Assembly: GCA_902568235.1 (NCBI GenBank)
Contig: CACFPS010000002.1
Span: 111,891-175,890, forward strand
Reading direction: 5' to 3'
DNA: 64,000 nucleotides
Origin: an uncultured Pelagibacteraceae bacterium
GTDB lineage: Bacteria; Pseudomonadota; Alphaproteobacteria; Pelagibacterales; Pelagibacteraceae
Shown here in pieces: positions 26,527 to 34,884 of the stretch; the stretch's first letter is position 1; the number at the start of each line of letters is the position of its first letter. A model generated the notes under the pieces. That model was not told the DNA's origin, ran no database searches, and worked only from the letters and a program-made list of their open reading frames with translations. The translations under genes were made by a program, and so were the position numbers.

Positions 26527-26550
26527 CTTGTGGGGAGAAATCCCCACAAG
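26527..26550. terminator. Perfect GAAA-tetraloop hairpin between convergent genes
   Basis: A 10-bp uninterrupted stem CTTGTGGGGA / TCCCCACAAG closed by a GAAA tetraloop (on the plus strand). On the minus strand the stem is followed by TTTTAAAT, so it should act best as the terminator of hsp20. On the plus strand the tail is CAAGGTTTAA, a weak T-run, so stopping transcripts from the permease may be less efficient. Confidence 0.85.
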
Positions 26551-26563
26551 CAAGGTTTAATAT

Positions 26564-27010
26564 TTATTTAATTTCAATAAGCTTTTTCTTTTTGTACTCT
26601 GGTACAATTCTTTCACAAGCTATTGTCAAAAGACCATCTTTTAACTCAGCACCACTTACCTTTACATCTTCTGCTATTGTAAATGATCTAGCAAATTGTC
26701 TTTGAGAAATGCCCTTGTGAATAATTTCACCATCTTCATTTTTGTCTTCAGACTTATCAACTTGTTTTGTTCTTACAGTTAATAATTTATCTTCAAACTC
26801 AACTTCAACGTCATTTTTGCTAAAACCAGCAAGAGCAACTTCTATTGCATATTTGTCTTTTCCGGCTTTTCTTATATTGTATGGTGGATAGTTTGATTGC
26901 GTGCTCAAACCTCCATTTCCTAGCATACTTTCAAATTGATCAAACATATCGTCAAAACCAACTGAAAAAGGTCTTAATGAGTTGAATATAGATAGATCCT
27001 TACTTGTCAT
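26564..27010 (-). CDS. Small heat-shock protein, Hsp20/IbpA family
   Basis: An ATP-independent chaperone that holds unfolding proteins. The 148-residue alpha-crystallin protein has PPYNIRKAGKDKYAIEVALAGFSKNDVEVEF near residues 40-75, the GISQRQFARSFTIAEDV block and the GLLTIACERIVPE end. The start at 27010 is set by a perfect AAAGGAGG ribosome site five bases upstream; a TTG at 27031 lies within the leader and is not used. Monocistronic, with an RpoH-like promoter and a probable RNA thermometer in front. Confidence 0.93.
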   Translation of the reverse strand: MTSKDLSIFNSLRPFSVGFDDMFDQFESMLGNGGLSTQSNYPPYNIRKAGKDKYAIEVALAGFSKNDVEVEFEDKLLTVRTKQVDKSEDKNEDGEIIHKGISQRQFARSFTIAEDVKVSGAELKDGLLTIACERIVPEYKKKKLIEIK

Positions 27011-27070
27011 TATATCCTCCTTTGTTAGCAAGGTTATAGTATGTAAGCCCCATTATTAGGCGACTTACAT
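27011..27070 (-). promoter_or_regulatory. ROSE-like RNA thermometer in the hsp20 leader
   Basis: Two hairpins can form in the 60-base leader. The first (27041-27070) pairs ATGTAAG with CTTACAT and continues with C/G pairs around a TAATAAT loop. The second (27016-27033, mRNA CCTTGCTAACAAAGGAGG) lets CCUUGCU face the AAGGAGG ribosome site, leaving G-G and C-A mismatches. A UUGCU sequence imperfectly paired with the Shine-Dalgarno site is the hallmark of ROSE elements, common before alphaproteobacterial hsp20 genes. The fold is by eye only. Confidence 0.6.
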
Positions 27071-27075
27071 GATTT

Positions 27076-27103
27076 ATATGGGAACTAATTCTATATTTTC
27101 AAG
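27076..27103 (-). promoter_or_regulatory. RpoH (sigma-32) type promoter for hsp20
   Basis: On the minus strand CTTGAA (27103-27098), a 15-base spacer, and CCCATAT (27082-27076). This is a near-perfect heat-shock sigma consensus. It overlaps the end of the oligopeptidase gene. Transcription would begin close to 27068, right at the first leader hairpin. Confidence 0.72.
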
Positions 27104-29177
27104 AAATTTTATTTGAAATTTTTAATGCAAATGCATAATCAAAAGCAATTTCTTCTATAGCTCCGTCTCTTCCAGATTTTCCACCATGGCCAGCATTCAT
27201 TTCTGTTTTTAATAACAAAAGGTTGTTGTCTGTTTTATAATCTCTTAGTTTTGCAGTAAATTTAGCCGGTTCATCAAACAAAACTCTATTATCGCTTAAG
27301 CTAGTTGTTATTAAAATATTAGGGTAATCCATTTTTTTTATATTGTTATATGGTGCATAGGAATAAATATATTCAAAATGTTCTTTATCATCTTTAGCAT
27401 TACCAAACTCATCAAACTCTCCAACAGTTAAGGGTAAAGAATGATCAAGATTAGTAGTTAATGAATCAACAAATGGAACTGCCATAATTATCCCCAAAAA
27501 TAGTTCTGGCGCTTTATTAACAACAGCACCCATTAATAATCCACCAGCAGAACCTCCCATGCCAATTATCTTTCCTTTGGAAGTATATTTTTTATCAATT
27601 AAATATTTTCCAACAGCAATATAATCTTCGAAGGTATTTTTTTTATTCATTAATTTTCCTTCTTTCCACCACTTCATTCCTTTTTCCATTCCACCTCTAA
27701 TATGTGCGGTTACCCAAATGATATTTCTGTCAATCAAACTTAATTTTGTTGATGAAAAACCTGGTGTCATAGAATTCCCGTATGAACCATAACCATATAA
27801 TAATAGATTTGCTGAACCATCTACTTTTGTATTTTTATGTCTAGTAATCGTTAATGGTACCATTCTTCCATCGTGAGAAGCACATTCAAGCCTTTCAACA
27901 ATATATTCATCAGGATTATGCCCAGATGGAATCTCTTGTTCTTTTACAAGTTTTTTTTCTTTAGTTTTTAAATTATACAAATATGTTCTCCCTGGAGTTT
28001 TAGGAGAAGAATATGATAAATAAACTAAATCAGTATTCTTGTCTCTCTGAATACTAGATACACCAGGGACTATAACTTTTTCCTTTGTGAATATTAATTC
28101 TTCTTCTTTATTATTTTTTAGGTCTTTAACATATAATTTTGCTAAAGCATTTGAAATTTCTGATCTTATTATCCAGTTATTTAAAAAATTAAGTCCTCCA
28201 ATTAATACCTCATTTTTTGCTGGAATATATGATTCCCAATTTTGATTTGCTAAATCTTTACACCTGTCAATTTTAAAGTCCTCAGCATTTTCATTGGTAT
28301 GTTTATAAAAATATCCATCCCAAGAATTTACAGCGTAAATAATTCCTCTATTCCTTTCTTTAATTAGTTTAGGTTCTGGGTTTTTTTCATTAACTCCAAA
28401 ATAATATTGTTCAGATGTATTATGATCTGATGTATTGATAAAATAGTATTTTTCATCTGAACTTAATCCAATACCAACAGTAAAAGCTTCGCTTTTTTCT
28501 TCAAAAATTAATTTATCATCCTTTACCGGACTTCCAAGTTTATGTTTAAATATTTTTCTTGGTCTATGATGTTCATCTAGCTTTGAGTAAAAAATATATT
28601 TATCATCCAGACTAAATTCTATACTTCCACTTGTTTCCTCAATTTTTTCAGTTACTAGCTTTTGACTTTCTATATTTCTGATATAAATGGTGTAATACTC
28701 TGAACCTTTAAGATCTAAAGAATAAGCAAGATATTTATCATTATAACTTACCTCTAAATCTCCTAAACCAAAATATTCAGTTTTTAATTTTTCTTTCTCT
28801 AGGTCTCCATTCCATATTTCTTCAATATTATTTGTTCCTATCTTTTTTCGAAGCTTTATAGAATAATTTCCTTTAGTTGTAGTTTTTGTCCAATATTCAT
28901 AATTTTTGTCTTTATATGGCAAAGATTCATCTTCTAATTTTATTCTTCCTTTAATTTCATCAAAAAGTTTCTTTTTTATAATGCCTGTATCTTTCATTTG
29001 ATATTCACAATAATTATTTTCTTTTTCTAAATATTGCCTTACTTCTGGTAAAAGTTTTGAACTATCTCTTAATACTTCTAATATATTTGGTTGGTGTATC
29101 CAGCTATAGTTGTCTTCCCAAGATATGTTGTGACAAGATTTTAATTCTGGTTTCTTTTGAAGCTGTGGTATTTTCAT
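27099..29177 (-). CDS. ptrB: Oligopeptidase B (S9 prolyl oligopeptidase family)
   Basis: A 692-residue serine peptidase that cleaves small peptides after basic residues, usually cytoplasmic. The N-terminal part (residues about 70-400) is the beta-propeller domain. The catalytic domain begins near 420 (LLLYGYGSYG). It has the nucleophile in GMGGSAGGLLMGAV, the aspartate in LSDNRVLFDEPAKF and the histidine in NAGHGGKSGRDG. The length is normal. No signal peptide. It diverges from the J-domain gene across 20 bases. Confidence 0.92.
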   Translation of the reverse strand: MKIPQLQKKPELKSCHNISWEDNYSWIHQPNILEVLRDSSKLLPEVRQYLEKENNYCEYQMKDTGIIKKKLFDEIKGRIKLEDESLPYKDKNYEYWTKTTTKGNYSIKLRKKIGTNNIEEIWNGDLEKEKLKTEYFGLGDLEVSYNDKYLAYSLDLKGSEYYTIYIRNIESQKLVTEKIEETSGSIEFSLDDKYIFYSKLDEHHRPRKIFKHKLGSPVKDDKLIFEEKSEAFTVGIGLSSDEKYYFINTSDHNTSEQYYFGVNEKNPEPKLIKERNRGIIYAVNSWDGYFYKHTNENAEDFKIDRCKDLANQNWESYIPAKNEVLIGGLNFLNNWIIRSEISNALAKLYVKDLKNNKEEELIFTKEKVIVPGVSSIQRDKNTDLVYLSYSSPKTPGRTYLYNLKTKEKKLVKEQEIPSGHNPDEYIVERLECASHDGRMVPLTITRHKNTKVDGSANLLLYGYGSYGNSMTPGFSSTKLSLIDRNIIWVTAHIRGGMEKGMKWWKEGKLMNKKNTFEDYIAVGKYLIDKKYTSKGKIIGMGGSAGGLLMGAVVNKAPELFLGIIMAVPFVDSLTTNLDHSLPLTVGEFDEFGNAKDDKEHFEYIYSYAPYNNIKKMDYPNILITTSLSDNRVLFDEPAKFTAKLRDYKTDNNLLLLKTEMNAGHGGKSGRDGAIEEIAFDYAFALKISNKIS

Positions 29178-29197
29178 TTTGAAATTATTTTATATAT

Positions 29198-29704
29198 ATG
29201 AAAATCGTTTTGATAACACTTATTATTTTTGTCTTTGTGTATATTTTTCTTAATTGGTTTGCAAAAACTTCAGCAAAGAAAATTTCAAAAATGATAAGAA
29301 CATTAATTATTATTTCATCAATTTTTTTAGCATTAGTCATGGCTTACGCAGGAAGATATGTATTTTCTCTACCTTTTCTTTTAGCAATATTGCCATTAAT
29401 TAAAACAAAAGCTGGAATATCTTTATTTCAACTTTTAAGATTATGGGGTCTATTTAGAGTTTTAAAAAAATCTGGAAGATTTAATTTTAATAATTTTAAT
29501 TATAGTAGTAACAGGGAAGGTATGTCAGTTGATGAATCATATAAAATCCTAAATTTAGATCCAAAAAAAAAATACTCAAAAGATGAAATTTTAAATTCTT
29601 ACAAAAAGATTATGAAAAGAATTCATCCAGATATAAGTCCAGAATTAAATAATATAGCTACAATTGTAAATGAAGCCAAAGATAATATTTTAAAAAATTT
29701 ATGA
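29198..29704 (+). CDS. Membrane-anchored J-domain protein (TIM14-like)
   Basis: A 168-residue protein with two or three hydrophobic segments in the first 90 residues and a short J domain at the C-terminus (residues about 107-165). The J domain reads SVDESYKILNLDPKKKYSKDEIL and has the essential HPD motif in MKRIHPDISPE. The membrane-first, J-last order is like mitochondrial TIM14/Pam18 and its alphaproteobacterial relatives. It should recruit DnaK to the inner membrane. The stop overlaps the glycosyltransferase start by four bases. Confidence 0.85.
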   Translation: MKIVLITLIIFVFVYIFLNWFAKTSAKKISKMIRTLIIISSIFLALVMAYAGRYVFSLPFLLAILPLIKTKAGISLFQLLRLWGLFRVLKKSGRFNFNNFNYSSNREGMSVDESYKILNLDPKKKYSKDEILNSYKKIMKRIHPDISPELNNIATIVNEAKDNILKNL

Positions 29705-30693
29705 AAAAGAAATTAAATATTATGCATATAATCCTCTCTAAAAAATATTCAGGCTCAGAAAAGTATGTATGTGATTTGGCGAAATATCAAAATAAAATTT
29801 CTAACATATCCATAATAACTTCTAATAAAAATTCTTATTTTAATAAATTATTACCAAAAAAAGTTAATAAAATTGAAATTTCTGATTATTTTAAAAAATT
29901 TCAAATTAATAAAATAATTAAAAATTTGAAACCAGATATAATTCATTCACATCTTGGAGAGGCAACAAAATTATTAAATAAATCTAATAAATATAAAATT
30001 ATTTCTACTCTTCATATGAATTATAAACATAGATATTATAAAAATTGTGATGCAATTATTGTTTCAAATAAAACTCAGTTTTCTCAAATTTCTAAAATTT
30101 TTAAAGGCAAAATATTTAAAAATTATCTTTGGATTAATTTAAAGAAAATATCACAAAATAAAAATATAATTAAAAAAAGATTAAATATACCTTTAAAAAA
30201 TAAAGTTTTTGGATCAATAGGAAGATTCCATCCCCAAAAAGGATTTGATATAATTTTAAATTGTTTTAAGAGAGCTAGCCCAAAAAATACTACTCTACTT
30301 TTAATTGGCAATGATCATAATGAATATGCACATAAAATTAAAGGTTATAAAAATATTATTTTATTAGGGCACGTAGCAAACGTTTCTAACTATTACAATA
30401 TATTTGATATAGCTATATTTGCTTCTAGATGGGAGACATTTGGATTTTCATTAATTGAGTCTATGAAATTTAAAATTCCAATTATTTCAAGTATACATAT
30501 TGGAAATAAAGATTGGATCAAAAAATTTAATATATTTCCGATTAATTTAAAGAATGAAAAAGATATAGAAAAAAAAATAATTAGTCTAAGTAAAAAAAAA
30601 TTAAATAAAAATAAATATAATTTGAAAATGTTTGATTATGAAAAAAATTGTAAAAAAATTAGCAATATATATAATGAAATTTTAAAAGATTAG
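29701..30693 (+). CDS. Glycosyltransferase family 4 protein (GT-B fold)
   Basis: A 330-residue glycosyltransferase. N-terminal landmarks are MHIILSKKYSGSEKYVCDLAKY and DIIHSHLGEATKLL; the C-terminal nucleotide-sugar domain has GSIGRFHPQKGFDIILNCF near residue 170 and FASRWETFGFSLIESM near 240, with the E-x7-E pattern of GT4 enzymes. Likely used for surface polysaccharide or lipid glycosylation; donor and acceptor are not visible. It follows the J-domain gene with a four-base overlap and is rich in AAA/AAT codons. Confidence 0.85.
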   Translation: MKKKLNIMHIILSKKYSGSEKYVCDLAKYQNKISNISIITSNKNSYFNKLLPKKVNKIEISDYFKKFQINKIIKNLKPDIIHSHLGEATKLLNKSNKYKIISTLHMNYKHRYYKNCDAIIVSNKTQFSQISKIFKGKIFKNYLWINLKKISQNKNIIKKRLNIPLKNKVFGSIGRFHPQKGFDIILNCFKRASPKNTTLLLIGNDHNEYAHKIKGYKNIILLGHVANVSNYYNIFDIAIFASRWETFGFSLIESMKFKIPIISSIHIGNKDWIKKFNIFPINLKNEKDIEKKIISLSKKKLNKNKYNLKMFDYEKNCKKISNIYNEILKD

Positions 30694-30738
30694 ATAAATT
30701 TAATTGTGTCATAAAATTATTTAATATAAATTTTACAT

Positions 30739-31623
30739 ATGGAACAAATTAAAGGTATTTATGCCGCAGGTTTATCTGTTTTAGATAAAGAGCTAGGCTT
30801 AGACTGCAAATCCACCATTGAACATGCTGAAAATACTATCGATTTAGGATGCCATGGTATAGTTTTTTTCGGGAGCACTGGTCAATCTCAGCTAATTTCA
30901 TTAAGAGAAAAAATTCTACTAATAAATCAATTACCAACAAGCCGACATAAAGATAAATTTATAATTGGCACGGGTCTAAATTCATTGGGAGATAATATAA
31001 ATATGATGAAAATATCAAAATCAATAGGTTTTGATAAATTTCTTATTATGCCACCAGCATATTATAAATATGGAGATGAAGAAGTCTTCAATTTTTATTC
31101 AAGAATAATTAAAGAAGTAAAAGACTGCAAAATAATATTATACAACTTTGAAAAATTATCTGGCTATAAGTTTAGTCATGAATGTATATATAAACTAGTA
31201 GAAAATTTTCCTAATCAAATAGTTGGAGTAAAAGATAGTTCATACAATTTATTTGAAAATTTAAAAATAGAAAATTTTTCTGTTATGCCAGGTTCAGAGT
31301 CAAAATTATTAAAAGGTTTAGAATTAGGCTGCTCTGGGATCATTACAGCTACTACAAATGTGACAGCATCAATAGCTAGAAACGTTTATGACAGATTTAC
31401 AAAAGACTTAACTCAAAAATCAAATAAAAAATTATGTGAAATAAGAGAAGTTTTTGAAAAATACAATCTTATCTCAGGGCTTCATACATTCATGTCTCAA
31501 AAAGATGACAAATTTAAAAATTTATTGCCACCATTAAAAATTTTAGAAAGTAAAGAAAAAATTGATCTTCTCACAAATCTTAAAAACATTGAATTTGAAA
31601 TTAATAAACTAAAAGCTGCCTGA
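30739..31623 (+). CDS. DapA/N-acetylneuraminate lyase superfamily aldolase
   Basis: A 294-residue class I aldolase-like TIM barrel. The Schiff-base lysine is visible in IVGVKDSSYNL near residue 165 and the tyrosine in IILYNFEK near 137. The N-terminal motif is GSTGQSQLIS instead of the usual GTTGES, and the arginine that binds the substrate carboxylate in dihydrodipicolinate synthase (NVPxR) is not present. It is therefore unlikely to be lysine-pathway DapA; a sugar-acid or other pyruvate aldolase is more likely. It lies one base before the methyltransferase gene. Confidence 0.8.
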   Translation: MEQIKGIYAAGLSVLDKELGLDCKSTIEHAENTIDLGCHGIVFFGSTGQSQLISLREKILLINQLPTSRHKDKFIIGTGLNSLGDNINMMKISKSIGFDKFLIMPPAYYKYGDEEVFNFYSRIIKEVKDCKIILYNFEKLSGYKFSHECIYKLVENFPNQIVGVKDSSYNLFENLKIENFSVMPGSESKLLKGLELGCSGIITATTNVTASIARNVYDRFTKDLTQKSNKKLCEIREVFEKYNLISGLHTFMSQKDDKFKNLLPPLKILESKEKIDLLTNLKNIEFEINKLKAA

Positions 31624-31624
31624 A

Positions 31625-32812
31625 ATGTATTTGGTTAACTTTTTAAATAAATTATTTAAATATGATGGATTTATTTTAATTGATGATAAATTAAATAAAT
31701 TTGTCATTGGCAAACCAAAAAAAGAAAAACCAATAGAGGTTAAATTACTTGATAAAAGCTTAAATTATAAATTGCTCTTATATCCAGATTTATATTTTGG
31801 TGAGGCATATACTGACGGATCTTTAATAATTCAAAACGGAAGTATAACTGATTTTCTTGATTTAAGTTTTAAAAATATTGGCAGAGGTGATATAAATATA
31901 TTTAGCAAGACTTTAAATAAAATTAAAGGTACATACAGATATCTTACAAATTTTAATAAAATTTTAAAATCAAAAAAAAATGTAAAACATCATTATGATA
32001 TCTCTGAAAAATTATATGATTTATTTCTGGATGAAAAAAGACAATACTCTTGTGCTTACTTTAAAAATGAAAACGACACTTTAGAAGATGCTCAGAACAA
32101 TAAAATTAATCATATAATAAAAAAACTGAATGTCTTACCAAATCAAAAAATTTTAGATATAGGATCTGGATGGGGCACATTAGCAATTGAAATTGCAAAC
32201 AAAACAAAAGCATCTGTAACCGGAATTACACTTTCTCAGAATCAATTAGAATATAGTCAAAAAAAAGCTAGAGAACTTAATTTAGAAAATCAAGTTCAAT
32301 TCAAACTAATGGATTATCGACAACTGAATGAAAAATTTGATAGAATAGTTAGCGTAGGCATGTTTGAACATGTGGGGAGGAAATTTTATCAAACATATTT
32401 TAATAAAATTTTTAATCTTTTGAATGAAGATGGTATTTCCTTAATTCACACTATTGGATCTGTTAACCCGCCTAGAGACCCACAACCATGGATTACAAAG
32501 TATATATTTCCAGGGGGATATACTCCAAGTTTAAGTGAAATATCAAGGCCAATTGAGAATTCAGGGCTAGTTATTTCTGACATGGAGGTCCTAAGAATGC
32601 ACTATTCTCACACTTTAAGACATTGGAGGGAAAGATTTTTATCGAAAAAAGATATTGTTCTAGAAATGTTTGATGAGAAGTTTCTAAGAATGTGGGAATT
32701 TTATCTTGCTAGCTGTGAAATGGCATTTAAATGGGGAGATCAGATTGTTTTTCAACTGCAATTAAGTAAAAATTTAACAACAGTGCCCAATACTAGAGAC
32801 TATATTTATTAA
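31625..32812 (+). CDS. cfa: Cyclopropane-fatty-acyl-phospholipid synthase family methyltransferase
   Basis: A 395-residue SAM-dependent methyltransferase that modifies unsaturated acyl chains of membrane phospholipids. It has the N-terminal lipid-binding region (about 1-115), then HHYDISEKLYDLFLDEKRQYSCAYF near 122-145, the SAM site ILDIGSGWGTLAIEIA near 175, GMFEHVGRKFY near 240 and YIFPGGYTPSLSEI near 287. All family blocks are present. It follows the aldolase gene closely, so the two may be co-transcribed. Confidence 0.88.
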   Translation: MYLVNFLNKLFKYDGFILIDDKLNKFVIGKPKKEKPIEVKLLDKSLNYKLLLYPDLYFGEAYTDGSLIIQNGSITDFLDLSFKNIGRGDINIFSKTLNKIKGTYRYLTNFNKILKSKKNVKHHYDISEKLYDLFLDEKRQYSCAYFKNENDTLEDAQNNKINHIIKKLNVLPNQKILDIGSGWGTLAIEIANKTKASVTGITLSQNQLEYSQKKARELNLENQVQFKLMDYRQLNEKFDRIVSVGMFEHVGRKFYQTYFNKIFNLLNEDGISLIHTIGSVNPPRDPQPWITKYIFPGGYTPSLSEISRPIENSGLVISDMEVLRMHYSHTLRHWRERFLSKKDIVLEMFDEKFLRMWEFYLASCEMAFKWGDQIVFQLQLSKNLTTVPNTRDYIY

Positions 32813-32842
32813 TATTTTATTGATAAATCAAAACTAAATCAA

Positions 32843-34042
32843 ATGAAAAAAAAGAAAAAAAAAATAGTTAAAAAAAAATATATCAAAAGGCAGAATTCGA
32901 AAAAAAATAAAAATAAAAAAAAACCAAAAAAAAAAAAAATTAAATATACTAAAATAAAATTAAAAACTAAAATAAAATTAAAAAATAAAAAAAATAAAAA
33001 AAATAAAAAATTAAAAAAAAAAACTAAATTTAAAAAGTCTGACAACCTAATATCACAGTCGATAAGATTACAGGAAAGTATAAAATCAAAATTTAATTTC
33101 AAATTTAATTTCAATATCCTAGTTATAGATAATTTTATATCTAAAATTTTTGAAAAGCTTGATTACAAAATTCAACAATTTAAAGAAATAAGAGCTGAAG
33201 AAAAAAGAAAAATAAAGCTTGAGGCTATTCAAAAGGCCGAAGAAGAAAAAATAAAATATAAAAAAAAAATAATTGAAGAAGAAAAAATAAAGTTAAAGTT
33301 GAAAGAAAAACAGCTTAAAGATGAAGAGAGACTGGAGAGAGAAAGAGCAAAAGATATAAAACTGTTTTTAAGAAAGGAGCAAGCTCTACTAAGAAAAGAG
33401 CAAGCAGAAAGACAAAAAAAATTCTTACAAGAATTGAAATTAGAAAAACAAATAGAAAAATTTAGAATTAGAGAAGTAAAAGAATTAGAACAACTTGAAA
33501 AATTAGCACTTAAAGAAAAAAGGGAGGATTATGCAGGTCTTCAAGATAGAATTGAAAAATTAAAAGTTAAATATCAACAAATCAGAGATCAAAAAATTAG
33601 AGAGAGGGTCGAAGCTCTTGGCGTTCAAGTTAAAGAAGGTGACAATAGAGAAGCACTATTACTTAAAGAAAAAGAATACAATATAGCGAGACAAAAAATT
33701 GAATTAGCTTTAGAAAGTTTTTATAGAAGTGCAAATAGTTTAGTTTTTCAATTAAATAAAAAATATATAACAAAACATATGTCAATTTTAAGATGTATAG
33801 ATAGAAGATTTGAAACAGGAGAAATTTTTATTAAATGGGATGAATCCAACGATGATGAGTGGTTAATTTTAATTTATATAAAAAATAATTCTCCCGATGA
33901 AGGTATAGTAATTGAAGATAAATCCAATGAAGAAAAGAATTTTTCTCATGAATTTAAACCTAGTGAAATTTTTAAAGCATCGGATATGATGGTTGATGCT
34001 CTAACTCAACTAATAGCAAGAAAAAGATCAAAAAAAAATTAA
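32843..34042 (+). CDS. Lysine-rich coiled-coil protein of unknown function
   Basis: A 399-residue protein I do not recognise. Residues 1-68 are roughly two thirds lysine, coded by near-continuous A-runs (32843-33040). Residues about 110-250 form a long charged helix rich in Glu, Lys, Arg and Gln with coiled-coil spacing (for example RKEQALLRKEQAERQKKFL). The C-terminal 130 residues look globular, with SIRLQ- and KWDESNDDEWLILIYIKNN-type beta segments. There is no signal peptide or membrane helix. The basic tail could bind nucleic acid or membrane. A minus-strand open frame over the A-runs is only a shadow. Confidence 0.75.
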   Translation: MKKKKKKIVKKKYIKRQNSKKNKNKKKPKKKKIKYTKIKLKTKIKLKNKKNKKNKKLKKKTKFKKSDNLISQSIRLQESIKSKFNFKFNFNILVIDNFISKIFEKLDYKIQQFKEIRAEEKRKIKLEAIQKAEEEKIKYKKKIIEEEKIKLKLKEKQLKDEERLERERAKDIKLFLRKEQALLRKEQAERQKKFLQELKLEKQIEKFRIREVKELEQLEKLALKEKREDYAGLQDRIEKLKVKYQQIRDQKIRERVEALGVQVKEGDNREALLLKEKEYNIARQKIELALESFYRSANSLVFQLNKKYITKHMSILRCIDRRFETGEIFIKWDESNDDEWLILIYIKNNSPDEGIVIEDKSNEEKNFSHEFKPSEIFKASDMMVDALTQLIARKRSKKN

Positions 34043-34158
34043 ATTTGAAGATCTTTTATAATTTTTTTTATTAACTCTATACTTTTGCTATTTTTTATAA
34101 GAGGATAAATTATTTTAGCTTGTTGTAAATCTTCGATAGCTTTTGAATCAGAACAATT

Positions 34159-34884
34159 TTAATTAGATTTTAACTTTTGAATCTGTTCCCATGCAGAATT
34201 AATAACCCTCATTTTAGTTTTGCTTTCTTCTATGACTTCTTGAGGAACTCCTTTACTTATTAATAAGTCAGGATGGTGTTCTTTACTTAATTTCAAGTAT
34301 CTTTTTCTTATAACTTCAATAGCTTCATCAGGTTTACTCTCCAAAACAATATAAGGATTGAGTTTATCAGAGGATTTTCTACTTTCTTTTATGCTATTAA
34401 ATTGAATTTCAGTTAATCCAAATATTTGTGAAATTTGTTCAATCATTTTATGTTCAGAGTCACTGACCTTTCCATCGGCCTCAGCTATATAAAAAAGTAT
34501 ATTTATAACTTCTTCCAGAACATTAATATTTCCTTTATAGATCTGAGCAATTTGTTGAGCATATGGCTCATAGCCTGCACTTTCTTCTTTAGCTTTATTA
34601 AATATTTTTCCGACTTGATCTAATTCATTTTCTGGAATTTTTAACTTATCTTTTACAGCTATCAATTCTTCTTTGCTCACTTGTCCATCGGCTTTACTTA
34701 GCTTGGCTGATAATACTATTAAAGATAATGCAAAAATTTGCTGAGGTTGAGCAAAAGATCCAAAACCAGCCCTTGACTTCGCTCTAGATATTTTTCCACC
34801 TATCAAAGAACCCAATAACATTCCAAAAGGTCCCCCAAGAGACAAACCTATCATTCCACCAATTAAACTTCCCCAAATTGCCAT
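34159..34884 (-). CDS. djlA: DjlA-like co-chaperone (TerB plus J domain)
   Basis: A 241-residue membrane-associated DnaJ-like protein. The N-terminus is a glycine-rich hydrophobic stretch (MAIWGSLIGGMIGLSLGGPF) like the DjlA anchor. Residues about 50-165 are a TerB-like helical domain (two acidic DGQVS / DGKVS sites). The C-terminal J domain (about 175-240) has HHPDLL with the HPD motif. It should couple DnaK to membrane-linked substrates. The start shares one base with the stop of the upstream DUF6134-like gene. Confidence 0.85.
   Translation of the reverse strand: MAIWGSLIGGMIGLSLGGPFGMLLGSLIGGKISRAKSRAGFGSFAQPQQIFALSLIVLSAKLSKADGQVSKEELIAVKDKLKIPENELDQVGKIFNKAKEESAGYEPYAQQIAQIYKGNINVLEEVINILFYIAEADGKVSDSEHKMIEQISQIFGLTEIQFNSIKESRKSSDKLNPYIVLESKPDEAIEVIRKRYLKLSKEHHPDLLISKGVPQEVIEESKTKMRVINSAWEQIQKLKSN

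Noticed and set aside
32839..33114. Minus-strand open frame of 91 residues, nearly all Phe, Leu and Ile
   Set aside because: It is the mirror of the A-rich lysine codons of the plus-strand gene; no ribosome site and no plausible protein composition.
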